From assembly GCA_023334545.1 (NCBI GenBank), contig JAADVB010000084.1, positions 1 to 64,000 on the forward strand: a stretch of DNA of 64,000 nt. Direction: 5' to 3'. Numbering within the stretch: position 1 is the first letter of the stretch; the number at the start of each line of letters is the position of its first letter. Position numbers and translations under genes: made by a program. The notes under the pieces were generated by a model that worked only from the letters and a program-made list of their open reading frames with translations, ran no database searches and was not told where the DNA came from. Source of the DNA: Salisapilia sapeloensis (Eukaryota; Oomycota; Peronosporomycetes; Peronosporales; Salisapiliaceae). Positions 10,801-20,950 of the stretch are shown here, piece by piece.

Positions 10801-13800
10801 GTAGACATTGAATACGGAATTGATGGATTAACGACGGCTTGCGTTCCGTCAAAGATCGAATACATGCCATCGCTCGATATTGGAGCATGCTACGAGCCGA
10901 ACCGGACATGGATAGCAACGGTGATTTTGTCACATGCGTTCCGATCGTATCGAACGTATCGCCTGCATCTTCTGTCGCAGGGCATAGGATATCCGCAGCA
11001 TCTGAAACGATATGGAAGATATAGAACAAGTCATGAAGACGGAACTTGGTCGGTGCATACACGACCACTTGTTCTAAGAAGGCAAGGTACTCGCGTTCGA
11101 CGCGTATGTCGCCGTCTTGACGCAACGTTCCCCACATGACATGCAGTTTATTCAATCTGTCTTTCGAGTCCACGACATCCGGTCCGAGCGTCGAGACGAT
11201 GCTGTTAATGACTTGACTAAGCGCGACTTTTGATCCAACATCCCACTTGGGACGATTGAGACCTTTGGATGACTCAAACCCAGCCAAGATTTGAGTCTCC
11301 AGCAGCGCCATGGACGAGTTCACATACTGCGTCTGATCTGTTCCTGAGAGAGCGATCGAATCTAGCACAATGCTCCACGAATGCAGCATCCACGTACGTA
11401 GCGGATACGCTACTTCGGCACCAAAGCGGTACATGAGTCCAGTGTCGATAGTCACTTTCGTCCCACAGCGTCGCTTGATACATGCCACGGCAAACAACGT
11501 ACCTGCTAGCTGGATAGATGTGTCCGAGGCAGAAGATGATGTTGTCACAGATGGCAGTCTTTCGTTCGCGAGCTTCTTCTCCAGTTCTTGTATCAACGCA
11601 CGCCTGTTGTCATCGCGAAGGAGCTCTGCCAAACGTCCTAATGCCTCTCCAGCTCCACGTCGGACAGTCGGATTGTCACTCATGACCATCTCCCACAGCA
11701 TGCTCTGCACCTGCATGGACCATGATGGTGCTGCTTCTGTCTCAGACGGAATAGACGCTTCCTGTAGTGCTGCCATCAACAACGAGCAGACGTTCACGTC
11801 ACAATGACTACGCGACTCGCCTAGGACGTTCGAGTAGTGCTGAAGACAGCGAAGCTGCAGATCTTCCGGCAGTAAATGGAATAAACGACCAAAGAGCAAG
11901 ACACTCGCGTCGACTAAACGCGTGTGGGCGAGACTGCTGCATGGGTAATAGTCATACACATCTTCTTCTTTTCGTTCACATACGGATGCATAAAAGACAT
12001 CCAAGTACTGCGTCTCCATCTCTGTATCGGTTAAAGTATTCTCTGGCTGTAGTAAGAACAAAATATGATTTAACTCTTTCGAATACAAAGCACTCGGACC
12101 ATCTCCTGCTTCCAAATGAGCCACTGATGATACGTCTAGGACGTCATCGGCGTTCGTAAGCGCGTGAGAAAGGAACGTCGTGTCTACAGGGGCCACTGGT
12201 GACTGCGTTAGATTCGTCAGCGACTGACCAGTCGTGAACTCTGCTACAAGATCCACAAGTGTAATGAAAGAATCCTTGTAGACGGATGGGAGCAGGGTAA
12301 AGCATCTTAAGATCCACGTCAAAAGACGATATCTCGCAGTCTGTCCTCTCCGCTTCGTCGGATGACTCAATTGGTCTTGTAAAGCCATCACGAACGTATG
12401 CAGAATATGCCCAGACAACATATAAAACCCATCCGTACTACCAGCTACATCTTTGGCGCAAGTGAGAAAGTTATACAGAGCATGAAGCTGTCCTTCCATA
12501 CGCAGAATCTCAAGCGAAGACTCGCGCGTTTGCAAGACACTCGCTTTCAGCCACAAGGACATAAGAGAACTCATCTTGGACTGCACCCAAAAGTCATCTT
12601 TCACGGCGGACAAAGCGCCAATAAGAGTCCATCCGGCTCGAGTACATGTGAGCCAGACACTGTCCGAAAAGTTCTCCGCGAATTGGCTTTCCACGAGCTG
12701 AATCGCATGCGTGAGTACTTGATCTAGAACTGAATGCGAAATATCCGAGTCCGCTCGCAATCGAATCGCACGAAGCAAGTGTGCGATGGCAGAAGCGACA
12801 CCTTGGATGCCATATAAAAGAGATTTGCTACCAGTAGTACTACTTTCGTCCAATGATTCTTCTAGACTATCACCGATGGTATCCTCAACTTGCGAGTGAT
12901 TACTCAGTAGCGTCGACGTCGTTTCACTCAATCGATCGACGCAATAGGTCAGGACGGTCTTTAGTTGATACGGCAACGCCGTCACGAGCGATGCGAGGGC
13001 CACTGCTGCTTGGAAACGTACTCCTTGCTTCTCATGCGACAGGAAGCGTTGCAACAGCTCAATACTCTGACCGACGCTGTCTGCGCTGCTCTCACCTAGT
13101 GCCTGGTACATGTGACTCACTTCCACAAGCAGCGTCAGGATCTTGTGATGATTACAGAAAGATGCATCAGCTATCGACTCGGCCTGGAGTTTCTCCAAGT
13201 ACACACCAAGGAGCTCTGTCTGCTGTCGTTCGATCAAGGTGCTATTCAGTCCATAGCGAAGAACAAAACAAACGGAATTTCTAGCTCGCGTTAAATCGCC
13301 CAGACCAAACGGATAGTCGAGAATTGCAAGCAATGCGTCGACAATCTCTCGCAATTGCGTCCCACCGATCGAGTCTGGCGGAAGACGCTCGAGCATACTA
13401 CACAATGCGATCGAATAGGACGCGAGGATACCTCCATGGCTTTGCGTAGGTACAGTACTAACCGTCAAGAACTTGGACTCGATCATCTCTTTTAGGTACA
13501 ACACGATGCTAGCGATCGTGGAGAAATTGACGGCTGCAGCTTTCCGTCGAGACATGCCGAGCAGTTGGACACTCGGGAGCTTGAAGCCGAGCTTGGACTT
13601 GCTAAAGGCTGTTGGGGCAGCCACAGGGGCTGGTACAGTCGCACTGGACGAATCGGGCTCGACAGGTGGCTGCGACGCATCGGTCGAATCGTCTTCATCA
13701 CTTCCGATGCCGCCAGAGTTGGGTGCACTCGATATCTCATTCCCGTGACTTGTAGGTTCATGCACGACCGCAGTGCCTGAAGCGAATTGTGCCAAGACGA

Positions 13801-14749
13801 TGCCGATGACGACCGAGAAGACACGGCGCGCTTCGGGCGAGACATCATCCATACCTTTGCTAGCGATCTGCATGATAATATCAAACGAAATACCCATATT
13901 GGCAGTCGCGTTCGTTCCATTCGTTGGAGCTCCAGTAGAATTCGGTCCGCCACTAGAGCCTAAGCTAGCGGTAGTCGAGCTAGAGGTAGACCCAGCACTA
14001 TTTCCAGTAGCATTTGGTCCACCGCTATTGCTTCCATTGAATGTACTGACTGTGCGACTGGCAAGGACGCGTAGTAAAGTGCCGGAGAGGACACGTACTT
14101 GTGGATCCTTATCCTGCACGCACTTGTTTACGATCTTGAGCGCGTCGGCATGAAAATAAACTAGTCTAGGCACATCATGGTCTAATAGACGGATAATACT
14201 CTCCAACATCGTATGCTTTAGCAACATCTCGCCATGGCGAATGTGTTTAACGACAAAGGCCATGACGTCCGGCACGAGCGTGAGGGCGTCGTGCAATGGC
14301 AAACGAGCAATCACCTTTACAAGCCACGTCTTCACGGGCACAGAAGTCGGTCTCGTCGCCATGGCATCGCTCAAGGCCGCAACGGCGGAATAATCAAAGC
14401 TACGCACGAGAAGATCGCAGAGCATGCTCAAAATGCCATCGGACATGGGAATCGACACGCCTCCCGCAGCTGTCAGTGTCGATATCGATCCAGACGCCCC
14501 GGATCCCGAAGAATGGCTAGTCTGAAGCGCACAATACGCTGTTAAAGCATTCAAAAGCGGATGGAAGCTCAGCTGATGCTCATTCCCGCTGGCTTTCACC
14601 GGGCTTTCTTCAACACCCTGAGGACGACAATGACGTTCTAATGATATCAGTGTCTTGAGCAGTCTCTTGTGCTGCTTGAGGTGCTCTGCTGCAGTCGAAG
14701 CTGCTCGGAGGTCCTCTACACAGGAGCTCAAGCGCTCCATCTTGGCCAT
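7886..14749 (-). CDS. HEAT-repeat protein of the HEATR5/Laa1 family
   Basis: One uninterrupted frame of about 2287 residues, starting at MAKMERLSS. An in-frame ATG 51 bases upstream exists, but it lies in the 92-bp shared promoter with GOS1. It is built of alpha-helical HEAT repeats throughout. Family signatures include RRGAGEALGRLAELL, LLFGRLFHLLPEDLQ and a GWTLIGALSAV...LMSLWLKA block, as in human HEATR5B, yeast Laa1 and plant SWEETIE. These proteins bind clathrin adaptor AP-1 and act in trans-Golgi/endosome sorting. A low-complexity Asn/Gly/Ser/Thr insert lies near residues 250-300 and an acidic Ser-rich insert near 350-380. It is the longest coding exon in the window. It is divergent from GOS1, also a Golgi trafficking gene. 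Confidence 0.88.
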   Translation of the reverse strand: MAKMERLSSCVEDLRAASTAAEHLKQHKRLLKTLISLERHCRPQGVEESPVKASGNEHQLSFHPLLNALTAYCALQTSHSSGSGASGSISTLTAAGGVSIPMSDGILSMLCDLLVRSFDYSAVAALSDAMATRPTSVPVKTWLVKVIARLPLHDALTLVPDVMAFVVKHIRHGEMLLKHTMLESIIRLLDHDVPRLVYFHADALKIVNKCVQDKDPQVRVLSGTLLRVLASRTVSTFNGSNSGGPNATGNSAGSTSSSTTASLGSSGGPNSTGAPTNGTNATANMGISFDIIMQIASKGMDDVSPEARRVFSVVIGIVLAQFASGTAVVHEPTSHGNEISSAPNSGGIGSDEDDSTDASQPPVEPDSSSATVPAPVAAPTAFSKSKLGFKLPSVQLLGMSRRKAAAVNFSTIASIVLYLKEMIESKFLTVSTVPTQSHGGILASYSIALCSMLERLPPDSIGGTQLREIVDALLAILDYPFGLGDLTRARNSVCFVLRYGLNSTLIERQQTELLGVYLEKLQAESIADASFCNHHKILTLLVEVSHMYQALGESSADSVGQSIELLQRFLSHEKQGVRFQAAVALASLVTALPYQLKTVLTYCVDRLSETTSTLLSNHSQVEDTIGDSLEESLDESSTTGSKSLLYGIQGVASAIAHLLRAIRLRADSDISHSVLDQVLTHAIQLVESQFAENFSDSVWLTCTRAGWTLIGALSAVKDDFWVQSKMSSLMSLWLKASVLQTRESSLEILRMEGQLHALYNFLTCAKDVAGSTDGFYMLSGHILHTFVMALQDQLSHPTKRRGQTARYRLLTWILRCFTLLPSVYKDSFITLVDLVAEFTTGQSLTNLTQSPVAPVDTTFLSHALTNADDVLDVSSVAHLEAGDGPSALYSKELNHILFLLQPENTLTDTEMETQYLDVFYASVCERKEEDVYDYYPCSSLAHTRLVDASVLLFGRLFHLLPEDLQLRCLQHYSNVLGESRSHCDVNVCSLLMAALQEASIPSETEAAPSWSMQVQSMLWEMVMSDNPTVRRGAGEALGRLAELLRDDNRRALIQELEKKLANERLPSVTTSSSASDTSIQLAGTLFAVACIKRRCGTKVTIDTGLMYRFGAEVAYPLRTWMLHSWSIVLDSIALSGTDQTQYVNSSMALLETQILAGFESSKGLNRPKWDVGSKVALSQVINSIVSTLGPDVVDSKDRLNKLHVMWGTLRQDGDIRVEREYLAFLEQVVVYAPTKFRLHDLFYIFHIVSDAADILCPATEDAGDTFDTIGTHVTKSPLLSMSGSARSMLQYRAMACIRSLTERKPSLIHQFRIQCLLFHALHAEYTNLTWKYMPTLHGMADSLSFSSLADKSQSVVDAICSTIWSMLDVDGGYQPTARPCHWALFCRSIAIGATSEMPGSEVDVELMSSPSGATNYNADDAWSDVDEASSLEMPLPPSTHSREVRSPSASAITAQMDVWRETKKAVAKLTTFLPPLCRQARHFALVCVLRVFKLLVDGCKRDAEAHFDMLKARSRFSMRCGEDSSFKPGLSREVSRGKEALTPQDNFICMYLDEFVTLACQATTTSSDASELLMFQSTGLELLNVVVTQFKDARDPEVSSGESYLLEPYRAQISSAVRHAVKEVSGGADNKSAAPFHAELAMEAYDISGRCIQLRIAEDKVAIQRILRMVVSEAYGQAEFAGGEVQRTELVLAHLSCLARLVIDSNGLAQESGPGSESMRPSTLLKAVTSSLSASLDTIISCWLDVTRVCGFIMQGSSDAWPALEQPSIDHVQVLSKSPVLKVVVPNLSKHTGDDLGLVKQLRALYDRFWPEMCLALATLPQCFPDAQLVSLHKDELKLLVSTALLYLSSHSTHRSEESVVDLLESIPLFLSTLVDRTEYGLFEHALHILSTTALQRKGRMQNAALSALMNVLYLPVVHELPTSKSLASMIGKAAICPLEVVRTRMQVVGEKTSHEDENLEEVLTLATRGIIALHQTKVARHYVTLALGVVEPAYHGLAHRTELHEVGVTLTRAAVQTLATFACSEEASTFQVDVQSKIRRSFILLVQWLQEELVRAREHKTVAGVDFALRVIGSYVVQFPESVHEDVASFHATVAQLVGTMLTKLHEDHDAKVAPVVAHIVRGVRGVTQKLVQAGDVMNARRYFGQVGGPVMNIIEHGGVLPTDLSEVDEAEQLLRLLMSQLDDSYSPASVCLVLPKLAHVLEASADKHVHTQLSLLVSRSLLQYAQTQPSAFKEAVGAMQSQSRSMLESALRRALSDGKQKASSLSPGTSATNTPRKIDLSRYQH

Positions 14750-14800
14750 GATTTGTGCTATATTGGGGAGGAGATAGGTTTTGTTGTAAGTGGTATACAA

Positions 14801-14820
14801 TTACTTATATAAAAGAGGAC
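14801..14820 (+). promoter_or_regulatory. TATA-like box in the HEATR5/GOS1 shared promoter
   Basis: The 92-bp gap between the HEATR5 and GOS1 start codons contains ttacttatataaaagagg. It lies about 25-40 bp upstream of the GOS1 ATG. Two trafficking genes share this very short divergent promoter. That the box is functional is an inference. Confidence 0.35.
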
Positions 14821-14840
14821 ACAACGAAAAGCACATCAAG

Positions 14841-15833
14841 ATGATGCAGACGGCGACGGTCACGAGCTCTTCCTGGGAGGACTTGCGTCGAGCTGCACGT
14901 GCGTCGGAACGTACGTTGGAAGATAAAATCACGTCGTACGTGACGATTAGCAAGACGACGAAACGTGGAGAGAATGTGCAGGACGAAGGTAGGCTTGATA
15001 AGATAGGAAGAAGGAATGGCATCATAATTGAAACAAGCATAGATCACGTATCGGAGGAAGTAACTGGGGAACGACAATTGGCACTGGAGATTGAAGATGC
15101 TTTGACTACGGTAGACTGGCTTAGTTCACTACAGGGTTCATGCAAAGATAATAACGACGTTTTGCACGTAGCTCTCCGACACGATCGATGAGATGAGTGC
15201 GTTTGTCGGATCGTCTGGAGCCAAAGCACAAGAAGCTCTGCTCCAGCGGTACCGTGAACTATATTTTGACTTTAAAACCGAGTTTCGTCGTGCTAGTGTA
15301 CGTCCTTTAAACATTTTATCATGGTCGAAGCTAATAGGAAGCGCCATGTAGACGGTGTTGCAGGAGAAACGGGATTCACAAAAGCTATTCGGAGACAGGT
15401 ACAAGATCCTCTGTACAAATCGATTCGTAGGATGAAAGCTAAGTAGCGATTCGATATATCTAGAGTCCAGATTGGCGTCTCTGACGATGCAGAGATGGAT
15501 TCTCTGCTCAACGAACGTCGGGCAGTGGACTCATCACGTTCCATTACGAGCAGCATCATTGAGTATGCTATACTTATATCGTTTACTCCATACACAGCTA
15601 ACATGATGCGATACAGCCAAGCAATGGCGACCAAGACGTCTTTACAAGAACAACGCGATCGGTTCATGAACTCTCGTAACAAGGTGTACACCCTGTCGAC
15701 GTCTTTCGCCGGCATCAATTCGCTCATGGAGCAGATCCGCCGCAAGAAGCTGCGTAACAACACGATCCTGGCGCTCGTCATCGCCGGCTGCATCTGCTTT
15801 ACGCTCTGGTGGACCGTTCTATCCCACTTTTAA
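14841..15833 (+). CDS. GOS1: Golgi Qb-SNARE GOS1 (GOSR1/GS28)
   Basis: This is a multi-exon gene. Exon 1 (14841-14988), exon 2 (15043-15110) and exon 3 (from 15172) join as SSSWEDLRRAARASE, then QLALEIEDALTTLSDTIDEM, then RYRELYFDFKTEFRRAS, matching the N-terminal GOSR1 helices. Later short exons carry the SNARE region: DAEMDSLLNERRAVDSSRS, SIIEQAMATK, LQEQRDRF, TLSTSFAGINSLMEQIRRKK. The protein ends in a C-terminal membrane anchor (NTILALVIAGCICFTLWW) with a short luminal tail, as expected of a tail-anchored SNARE. It acts in ER-Golgi and intra-Golgi membrane fusion. The boundaries of the two middle introns (15300-15460) were not fully resolved. Confidence 0.88.
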
Positions 15834-16295
15834 AGTATATTTTCATCGTCCACATGCTCTTCCTTTGATCCTCCCCATCGCTTCCTCCACTTGTATCCTG
15901 TATACTGTGTCATATAAACACTTGGACGCGCGATGGAACATCACGCCATCCACCTGTCTCGATTCTAGAGTTACCCACAAGACTAGCTACCTATATCGTC
16001 AATAGCCCCCCTTTCCATGCACCCACTTCGTACGACCAATACAAGATCCAATGTCCGAGCTAGAACTCGCTTCCGTCCAAAGAAGCGAGGAGGAGCTCTA
16101 GCTAGAGTGGACGCGTGTCCCATAAAATAACATGCTAAAGGACTCGCGCTTTGTGTCCACTTGGAGCGAACCATATCGAGACGCCGGCTCTCCACACTTT
16201 TTTTCGCCAAAGCAGCGGGTTGCGTCCCATCCACCGGGCGACCGAGTTCCATCTAGCGACAGCTACTCGCTCGATAAGCTTCGTATTAAACGACA
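15834..16295. other. Intergenic stretch between GOS1 and the SR protein gene
   Basis: About 460 bases with no convincing gene. A minus-strand open frame of 89 codons (15983-16252) has no recognisable domain and overlaps the likely SR promoter, so I do not call it. Confidence 0.45.
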
Positions 16296-17137
16296 ATGAG
16301 TGATCGAACGGGAGTCTCGCTGCTCGTACGCAACATAAGCCGTCGAGCGAGGTACGTCTCGACCCTTTATTCTATCTTTTTTCATCACTCGTGATCGAAG
16401 TGTTTGAATGGCCGTCAATGCTCATGCCATCACCTCCATAGAGTCGAAGACATTCGAAAGGAATTTGAACGATTTGGAACCGTCCGAGATGTGTATATTC
16501 CTCGAGACTTTTACACTCGGTGCGTCGAGTCGATAAATCATCTCGTATCAAGCTAACGTCGTGTCGTCCGTAGCGAAGTGAAAGGCTTTGCCTTTGTCGA
16601 GTTCGAGACCGACAAGGAGGCTGAAGATGCTCGAGATGCACTTGATGGCACTAACCTCGATGGACGCGACATCCATGTCATCTTTGCGCAAGAACGTCGA
16701 AAGACGACGCAGCAGATGCGCGATCGCGAGCGGTACGTCACATTTCCACTTGACATTGATATCGTTTAACACTTGGCTCTAGACACGACAGTGGCGGACG
16801 TCGTAACAACCGCAATCGCAACCGCTCTCGTTCGCCCCGGGACTCATCTCCTCGTCGACGTCGAGACCGATCTCGTTCACGCGAACGCGAGCGTCCTCGT
16901 CGTGGCGGTCGTCGCTCCCGCTCGAGATCGAACCGACCGCGCCGTGGTGCATCCCCGAAGCGTCGATCCAAGTCCGGCTCGCGTTCACCTGCTCGGTCTC
17001 GCAGCCGCTCACGCCGGAAAGAGGACCGCTCGGCGTCGCCCCGAAGAGGACGCGCTAGTGACGAAGAGATGGAGGCTGAATCTCCTCGCCGCAAGGCTGG
17101 AAGCGATGACGACAGGAACAGTGAGGAGCGGGATTAA
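16296..17137 (+). CDS. SR-type splicing factor (single RRM plus RS domain)
   Basis: Four exons (16296-16351, 16442-16519, 16574-16732, 16783-17137) give 215 residues. An RNA recognition motif occupies about residues 7-85: LLVRNIS is RNP2 and KGFAFVEF is RNP1. It is followed by MRDRERHDSGG and a C-terminal domain dense in RS/SR dipeptides (RSRSPRDSSPRRRRDRSRSR) that ends in an acidic tail (DDDRNSEERD). The layout is that of SRSF2/SRSF10 and plant SCL proteins. These bind exonic enhancers and recruit spliceosome components in the nucleus, with activity set by RS phosphorylation. The three introns sit inside the RRM coding part and at its end, so alternative splicing could truncate the protein. 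Confidence 0.9.
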
Positions 17138-17177
17138 ACGTCGACACCCGAAGCTTCAAGTAGTGAGGACGCAGTCG

Positions 17178-17281
17178 AGAGAAAGAGAGAGAGAGAGAGA
17201 GAGGCAAAGGAGAAAACAAGAAGCCGCCATCTGCCTGGATCCGTCTCGAGCTTCGTGGGAGCTGTTTCTTTTTTTTTTCTT
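17178..17281 (+). repeat. GA-repeat and poly-T tract downstream of the SR gene
   Basis: A (GA)n microsatellite of about 30 bases (17178-17212) is followed by a T-rich run at 17266-17281. Both lie in the 300-bp gap between the SR gene stop and DNAJC21. They are simple sequence, probably 3' UTR. Confidence 0.7.
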
Positions 17282-17444
17282 TTACTACTTGTCTCGATCT
17301 TCCTATATACTTGTAGCTTGATGCCGACTAGAGGTAGATACGAACTGCCACGACACAATATAGTTGCACGCACGTAGAACGCTTAGTACATGTCTGTTAC
17401 ATACCATTCACCTCGGTACCGTTGTCTCCCGTCCACCAATTCAT

Positions 17445-18779
17445 ATGACCATGCGCTGTCACTACGAAGTCCTAGAGGTACAGCAGGATGCTGCCAGTAA
17501 AGATATCAAGCGTGCTTTTCATGTACAAGCTTTGAAATGGCACCCGGATAAACATCAGAGTCGAAATGTCTCGCATGCCGAAGCCACGGAGCGATTTCAA
17601 GAAATACAGGCTGCGTATGAAGTGCTGAGTGATCCGCATGAACGGCAGTGGTATGACGACCATCGAGAACAGATACTACGTGGAGATGATGAACAGACAG
17701 AGGAAGAGCTGAATCTGTTCAAGTACTTTTCTCCGTCCATCTACAAAGGTTTTGGGACTGATCGTCGAAGTTTCTACACGGTTTATCACGACTTATTCCT
17801 CGAAATCGATCGTCTTGATGCGGATAGTCATGCCAAGGGATGGGAGAAAGCTCCTGCATTCGGCGATCAAGACGCTGGAATTGATGATGTGCTAGCTTTC
17901 TATCGACATTGGGAAGGATACGTTACCAAGCGAACGTTTGCGTGGCTAGACCAGTACAAGACGACGGATGGTCCGACGAGACAGGTGCGTCGTGCGATGG
18001 AAAAGGAGAACCAAAAGGTTCGAGATGCTGCCAAGAAAGCGTTTACATCTCAAGTACGTGAACTCGTGGAGTTTATCAAGAAACGAGATCCGCGTATGAT
18101 CCAATACGTCCAAGAACGAGAGGAACGGAAGCGACAGCAACAGCTTGAGAAGGAAGAGAGGCAGAGGAAGAAGAAAGAGGAGTATGAAGCACAGCGTAAA
18201 GCTTTCCAGGAAGCTGAAGAAGCTCGATTAAAGAATGAACCGAGGAGAAAGCAGCTACAGCAGGAGGAAGAAGAGGAACTGGAAAAGTGGAGACGAAGGA
18301 TGAATGCAGAGGTATGGAAATGTGACGTGTGTCAAAAGTCCTTCAAGTCGGAGAAGCAGGTCGCGAACCACTTGGACTCGAAGAAGCATCGGGACAAGGA
18401 AAAAGAGCTGGGGATCACTAGCGATATCGATGCCGTAGATGCTGCCATGGAAGCCGAGCTACAGGCAGAGTTGGCAGCAATGGCTCTGGACAAGCACAAG
18501 CAGACAGACAAAGCTACAGACAATGACAAGATAGATAGTAAAAAGCAGGAAGAGGAGGAACGAGAGGAGAAGGAACGAGCTGACAAAGAGGAAGCTGCTC
18601 GCATTCGTCAAGAAAAAGAGGCACGTGCAGCTTTAAAGCGCAAGGAACGTAAGGAGAAACGCAAGGCGGAGCGACATGGGGAAGTAGAGAAGATTGTGAC
18701 GGCTGCACGTGACCAAGACGATGATGACGACGATGGGAAGAAGCGCAAAGGCAAAGGTCGAAGGCGTGGTAAAAAGTAA
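17445..18779 (+). CDS. J-domain and zinc-finger protein, DNAJC21/Jjj1 family
   Basis: One exon of 444 residues. I start at ATG 17445 (MTMRCHYEVLEV) because the frame upstream has no ATG. The J domain covers residues 4-72 with the HPD signature in LKWHPDKHQ and ends at YEVLSDPHERQWYDDHR. A KYFSPSIYKGFGTD segment typical of Jjj1 follows, then a long charged coiled coil. A U1-like C2H2 zinc finger (WKCDVCQKSFKSEKQVANHL...KKH) comes next, then a Lys/Glu-rich tail ending KGRRRGKK. Jjj1/DNAJC21 stimulates cytosolic Hsp70 to strip export factors from pre-60S ribosomal subunits. The second C-terminal zinc finger of the human protein is absent. The stop is 43 bp from that of the convergent ARL13 gene. 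Confidence 0.9.
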   Translation: MTMRCHYEVLEVQQDAASKDIKRAFHVQALKWHPDKHQSRNVSHAEATERFQEIQAAYEVLSDPHERQWYDDHREQILRGDDEQTEEELNLFKYFSPSIYKGFGTDRRSFYTVYHDLFLEIDRLDADSHAKGWEKAPAFGDQDAGIDDVLAFYRHWEGYVTKRTFAWLDQYKTTDGPTRQVRRAMEKENQKVRDAAKKAFTSQVRELVEFIKKRDPRMIQYVQEREERKRQQQLEKEERQRKKKEEYEAQRKAFQEAEEARLKNEPRRKQLQQEEEEELEKWRRRMNAEVWKCDVCQKSFKSEKQVANHLDSKKHRDKEKELGITSDIDAVDAAMEAELQAELAAMALDKHKQTDKATDNDKIDSKKQEEEEREEKERADKEEAARIRQEKEARAALKRKERKEKRKAERHGEVEKIVTAARDQDDDDDDGKKRKGKGRRRGKK

Positions 18780-18822
18780 AATACAGCCTTTGTACTTGTA
18801 CCAGTGCTTGTGTCTTTCTTCC

Positions 18823-20663
18823 TTACGACTGGTTGCTCTTCAAGCGATCAGCACACTCTTGACACACAGGCATCCACTTGGAAGCTGCACATTTCGCGAC
18901 GGCCGGTTGACTCTTGCAGCTTGAGCACATGATCACATCCTCTTCATGTGCTTCTGGTGACTCTTCTTTTGTCGTGGCTGTTCCCTTCTCATTTATTTCT
19001 TGCGAATCGTACTTGTCGTGTGCCATCATCTCCTGTCGTTCGTTCTCTTCCCTCCACGCGGAAACTCGGTTCCGTTGGGCAGCACGTCGAGCTTCCACCT
19101 CCTGCTTCTTCGTCTCAATGTCAGATCTTACGCGAGCTTGTAGCTTACCGAAATCTTGATCCAGCTTCTCGAGCAACCAGTGCAGTCCTTGCTCAAGTCG
19201 ATCATCCACCATGTTGTTATTCTGAGAAGCCTTGGCGATGCACGGCATGAGCATCGTATTAGGTCGGTCGTCCGTGTGAAGTAGACATCTCAACTCCTGC
19301 TCTTCCATGACAGAAGGATCATCGCGTTTATTGGCAAAACTGATCAAAGCAACAATCATGGTCATCTACTCGTATATCTAATGCGAGTGCTATCGAGCTG
19401 TACATACATGAGGAGAGGCTTGTCGACCATCATCGAATGAGACATGGATGTGCTGAGTACTTGAGCTGCTTCATGGATGCTGTTCTGATCAGCAGAGTCG
19501 ACGACGAAGATGATACCATGAACCTACTTGCACAAAAGCTCTTTTAGTCGATACACGACGATAATCGAGTCTGAAGCAGAGTGTACGTCAGCATAGTACT
19601 CTGGCCAGACGTTTCGGAAGGCAGGACCTCCGCCAAGATCGTAGAACTTGATGTATCCTGTTTCCGTCTGGAACTCTGCAGACGTGAAGCCTGCGCTTGG
19701 TACATGCTCCTTCTCTAGCTCACCTTGCAAGGTAGACAGCAGCGTTGACTTGCCAGCGTTATCAATGCCGATGATCAACACAACGAGCGACTTGGGCTCA
19801 GAAGCAGGCGCTGCATCCCTGTTTTCATCCATAACACTTGTCGAGTCCTTCGGATCGGTCGATTCCTCTAATGTAGGCTCTTTATCGGGCACGTTGGGCA
19901 TGGTAGGTGCTGCTGACGTATCTGGCTTTAAGCACATGCCATGCACGCTATGCTCCGTCTTTCCATCGCCGTACTGGACCGTGTAAAGTTGTGTCTGTGG
20001 ATCAAACGCAGTGATAGTTGCTGGCCAATATCTCGGTCTTCCTTTGTACCGACATAGCACTCGGTCATTGACTGCGTACACGACGTCGTTGTCTTGATTT
20101 GAAGTAGCGGCAAGTGCATGATCTCCGCTTCCGACAATAATCCTTGCCTGGACAATGTCCTTGATAAAACCTACCAGGTTACCACTGAGTTTCCATCGGA
20201 CATAAATTGATACGTCCAGCATACCTTTGACGGAGCTCGGACGCTCACGAAGTATCTGGTGCGCCAAGTCGTCCATGATCGGAATTACACTAGTTGCCAT
20301 GTAATCCACCATTTGCTGTCGCTTGCTAAGCTTCTTCGTATAGCGAGAGTATGGAAACTGCTGATTCTGATGGGAGAAGCGGTCAGACTTGGATTCGTCG
20401 ACAAAGTCGTGGATGAACTCATAGATGCATTCCGGCTGATAAAGTAGTAGCGCTTCAATGAGGGGCATGAGGACAGGATCTACATACTTTCGCAAGTACT
20501 CGTGCTCGTTCGTATCCGCTGGCTGGTGAGGCGTCGCTGCCGCCGGTTGTACTGTAGCAATTGCAATAAAATCATATCGTATTTGTTTTAATGAAAAAGT
20601 AAGTGGTAGTTGCATCCGCACCAGAGTCATTAAGAGATGGCCTCCTCTGTGGTGGGCTTGCAT
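18823..20663 (-). CDS. ARL13-type ciliary GTPase with RIIa-like, Tudor-like and zinc-finger domains
   Basis: At least three exons. From the N-terminus: a dimerisation segment resembling RIIa/DPY-30 (EYLRKYVDPVLMPLIEALL...YEFIHDFV), a Tudor-like module (VNDRVLCRYKGRPRYWPATI...YTVQYGDGKTEHSV), then an Arf-family G domain with P-loop GIDNAGKST and the ARL13-specific YDLGGGPAFRNVW in place of DxxGQ. The G domain runs across splice joins as YYADV|HGIIFVVDSAD and KPLLI|FANKRDDPS. A coiled coil follows, then a B-box-like cluster CSSC...C...CQEC. ARL13B acts in cilia as the exchange factor for ARL3. The acceptor inside ...GATCAG (not the upstream one) restores the NKRD motif. The N-terminal start is uncertain: a first exon around 20570-20660 may be spliced. 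Confidence 0.8.
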
Positions 20664-20950
20664 TCATACTTCCGAAGCTGACGTCGATAACCAGACGTTT
20701 GTCCTGCTTGCGTCACGTACCGGGATAGAAAGACTAGCACATGCATTAGACACGTCTTTGAAGGTACTCTATAAGCTAAGGGACCTATGGCAATGCTCTC
20801 GTGACGATCGCCGATGGTAGCTGCGTAGGAGACAAGGAGGACGAGCGACGGTTGTTACGTAGCTATCTGTCGCTTCAAGATACCGTCGAACGGTATACAA
20901 ATTTCTAGTCAAAACCTTTTGGTCCGTAGGCACCTAATATCGTGTCAATC

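Noticed and set aside
15983..16252. Minus-strand open frame of 89 codons between GOS1 and the SR gene
   Set aside because: No domain or splice partner, overlaps the SR promoter, and its composition does not look coding.
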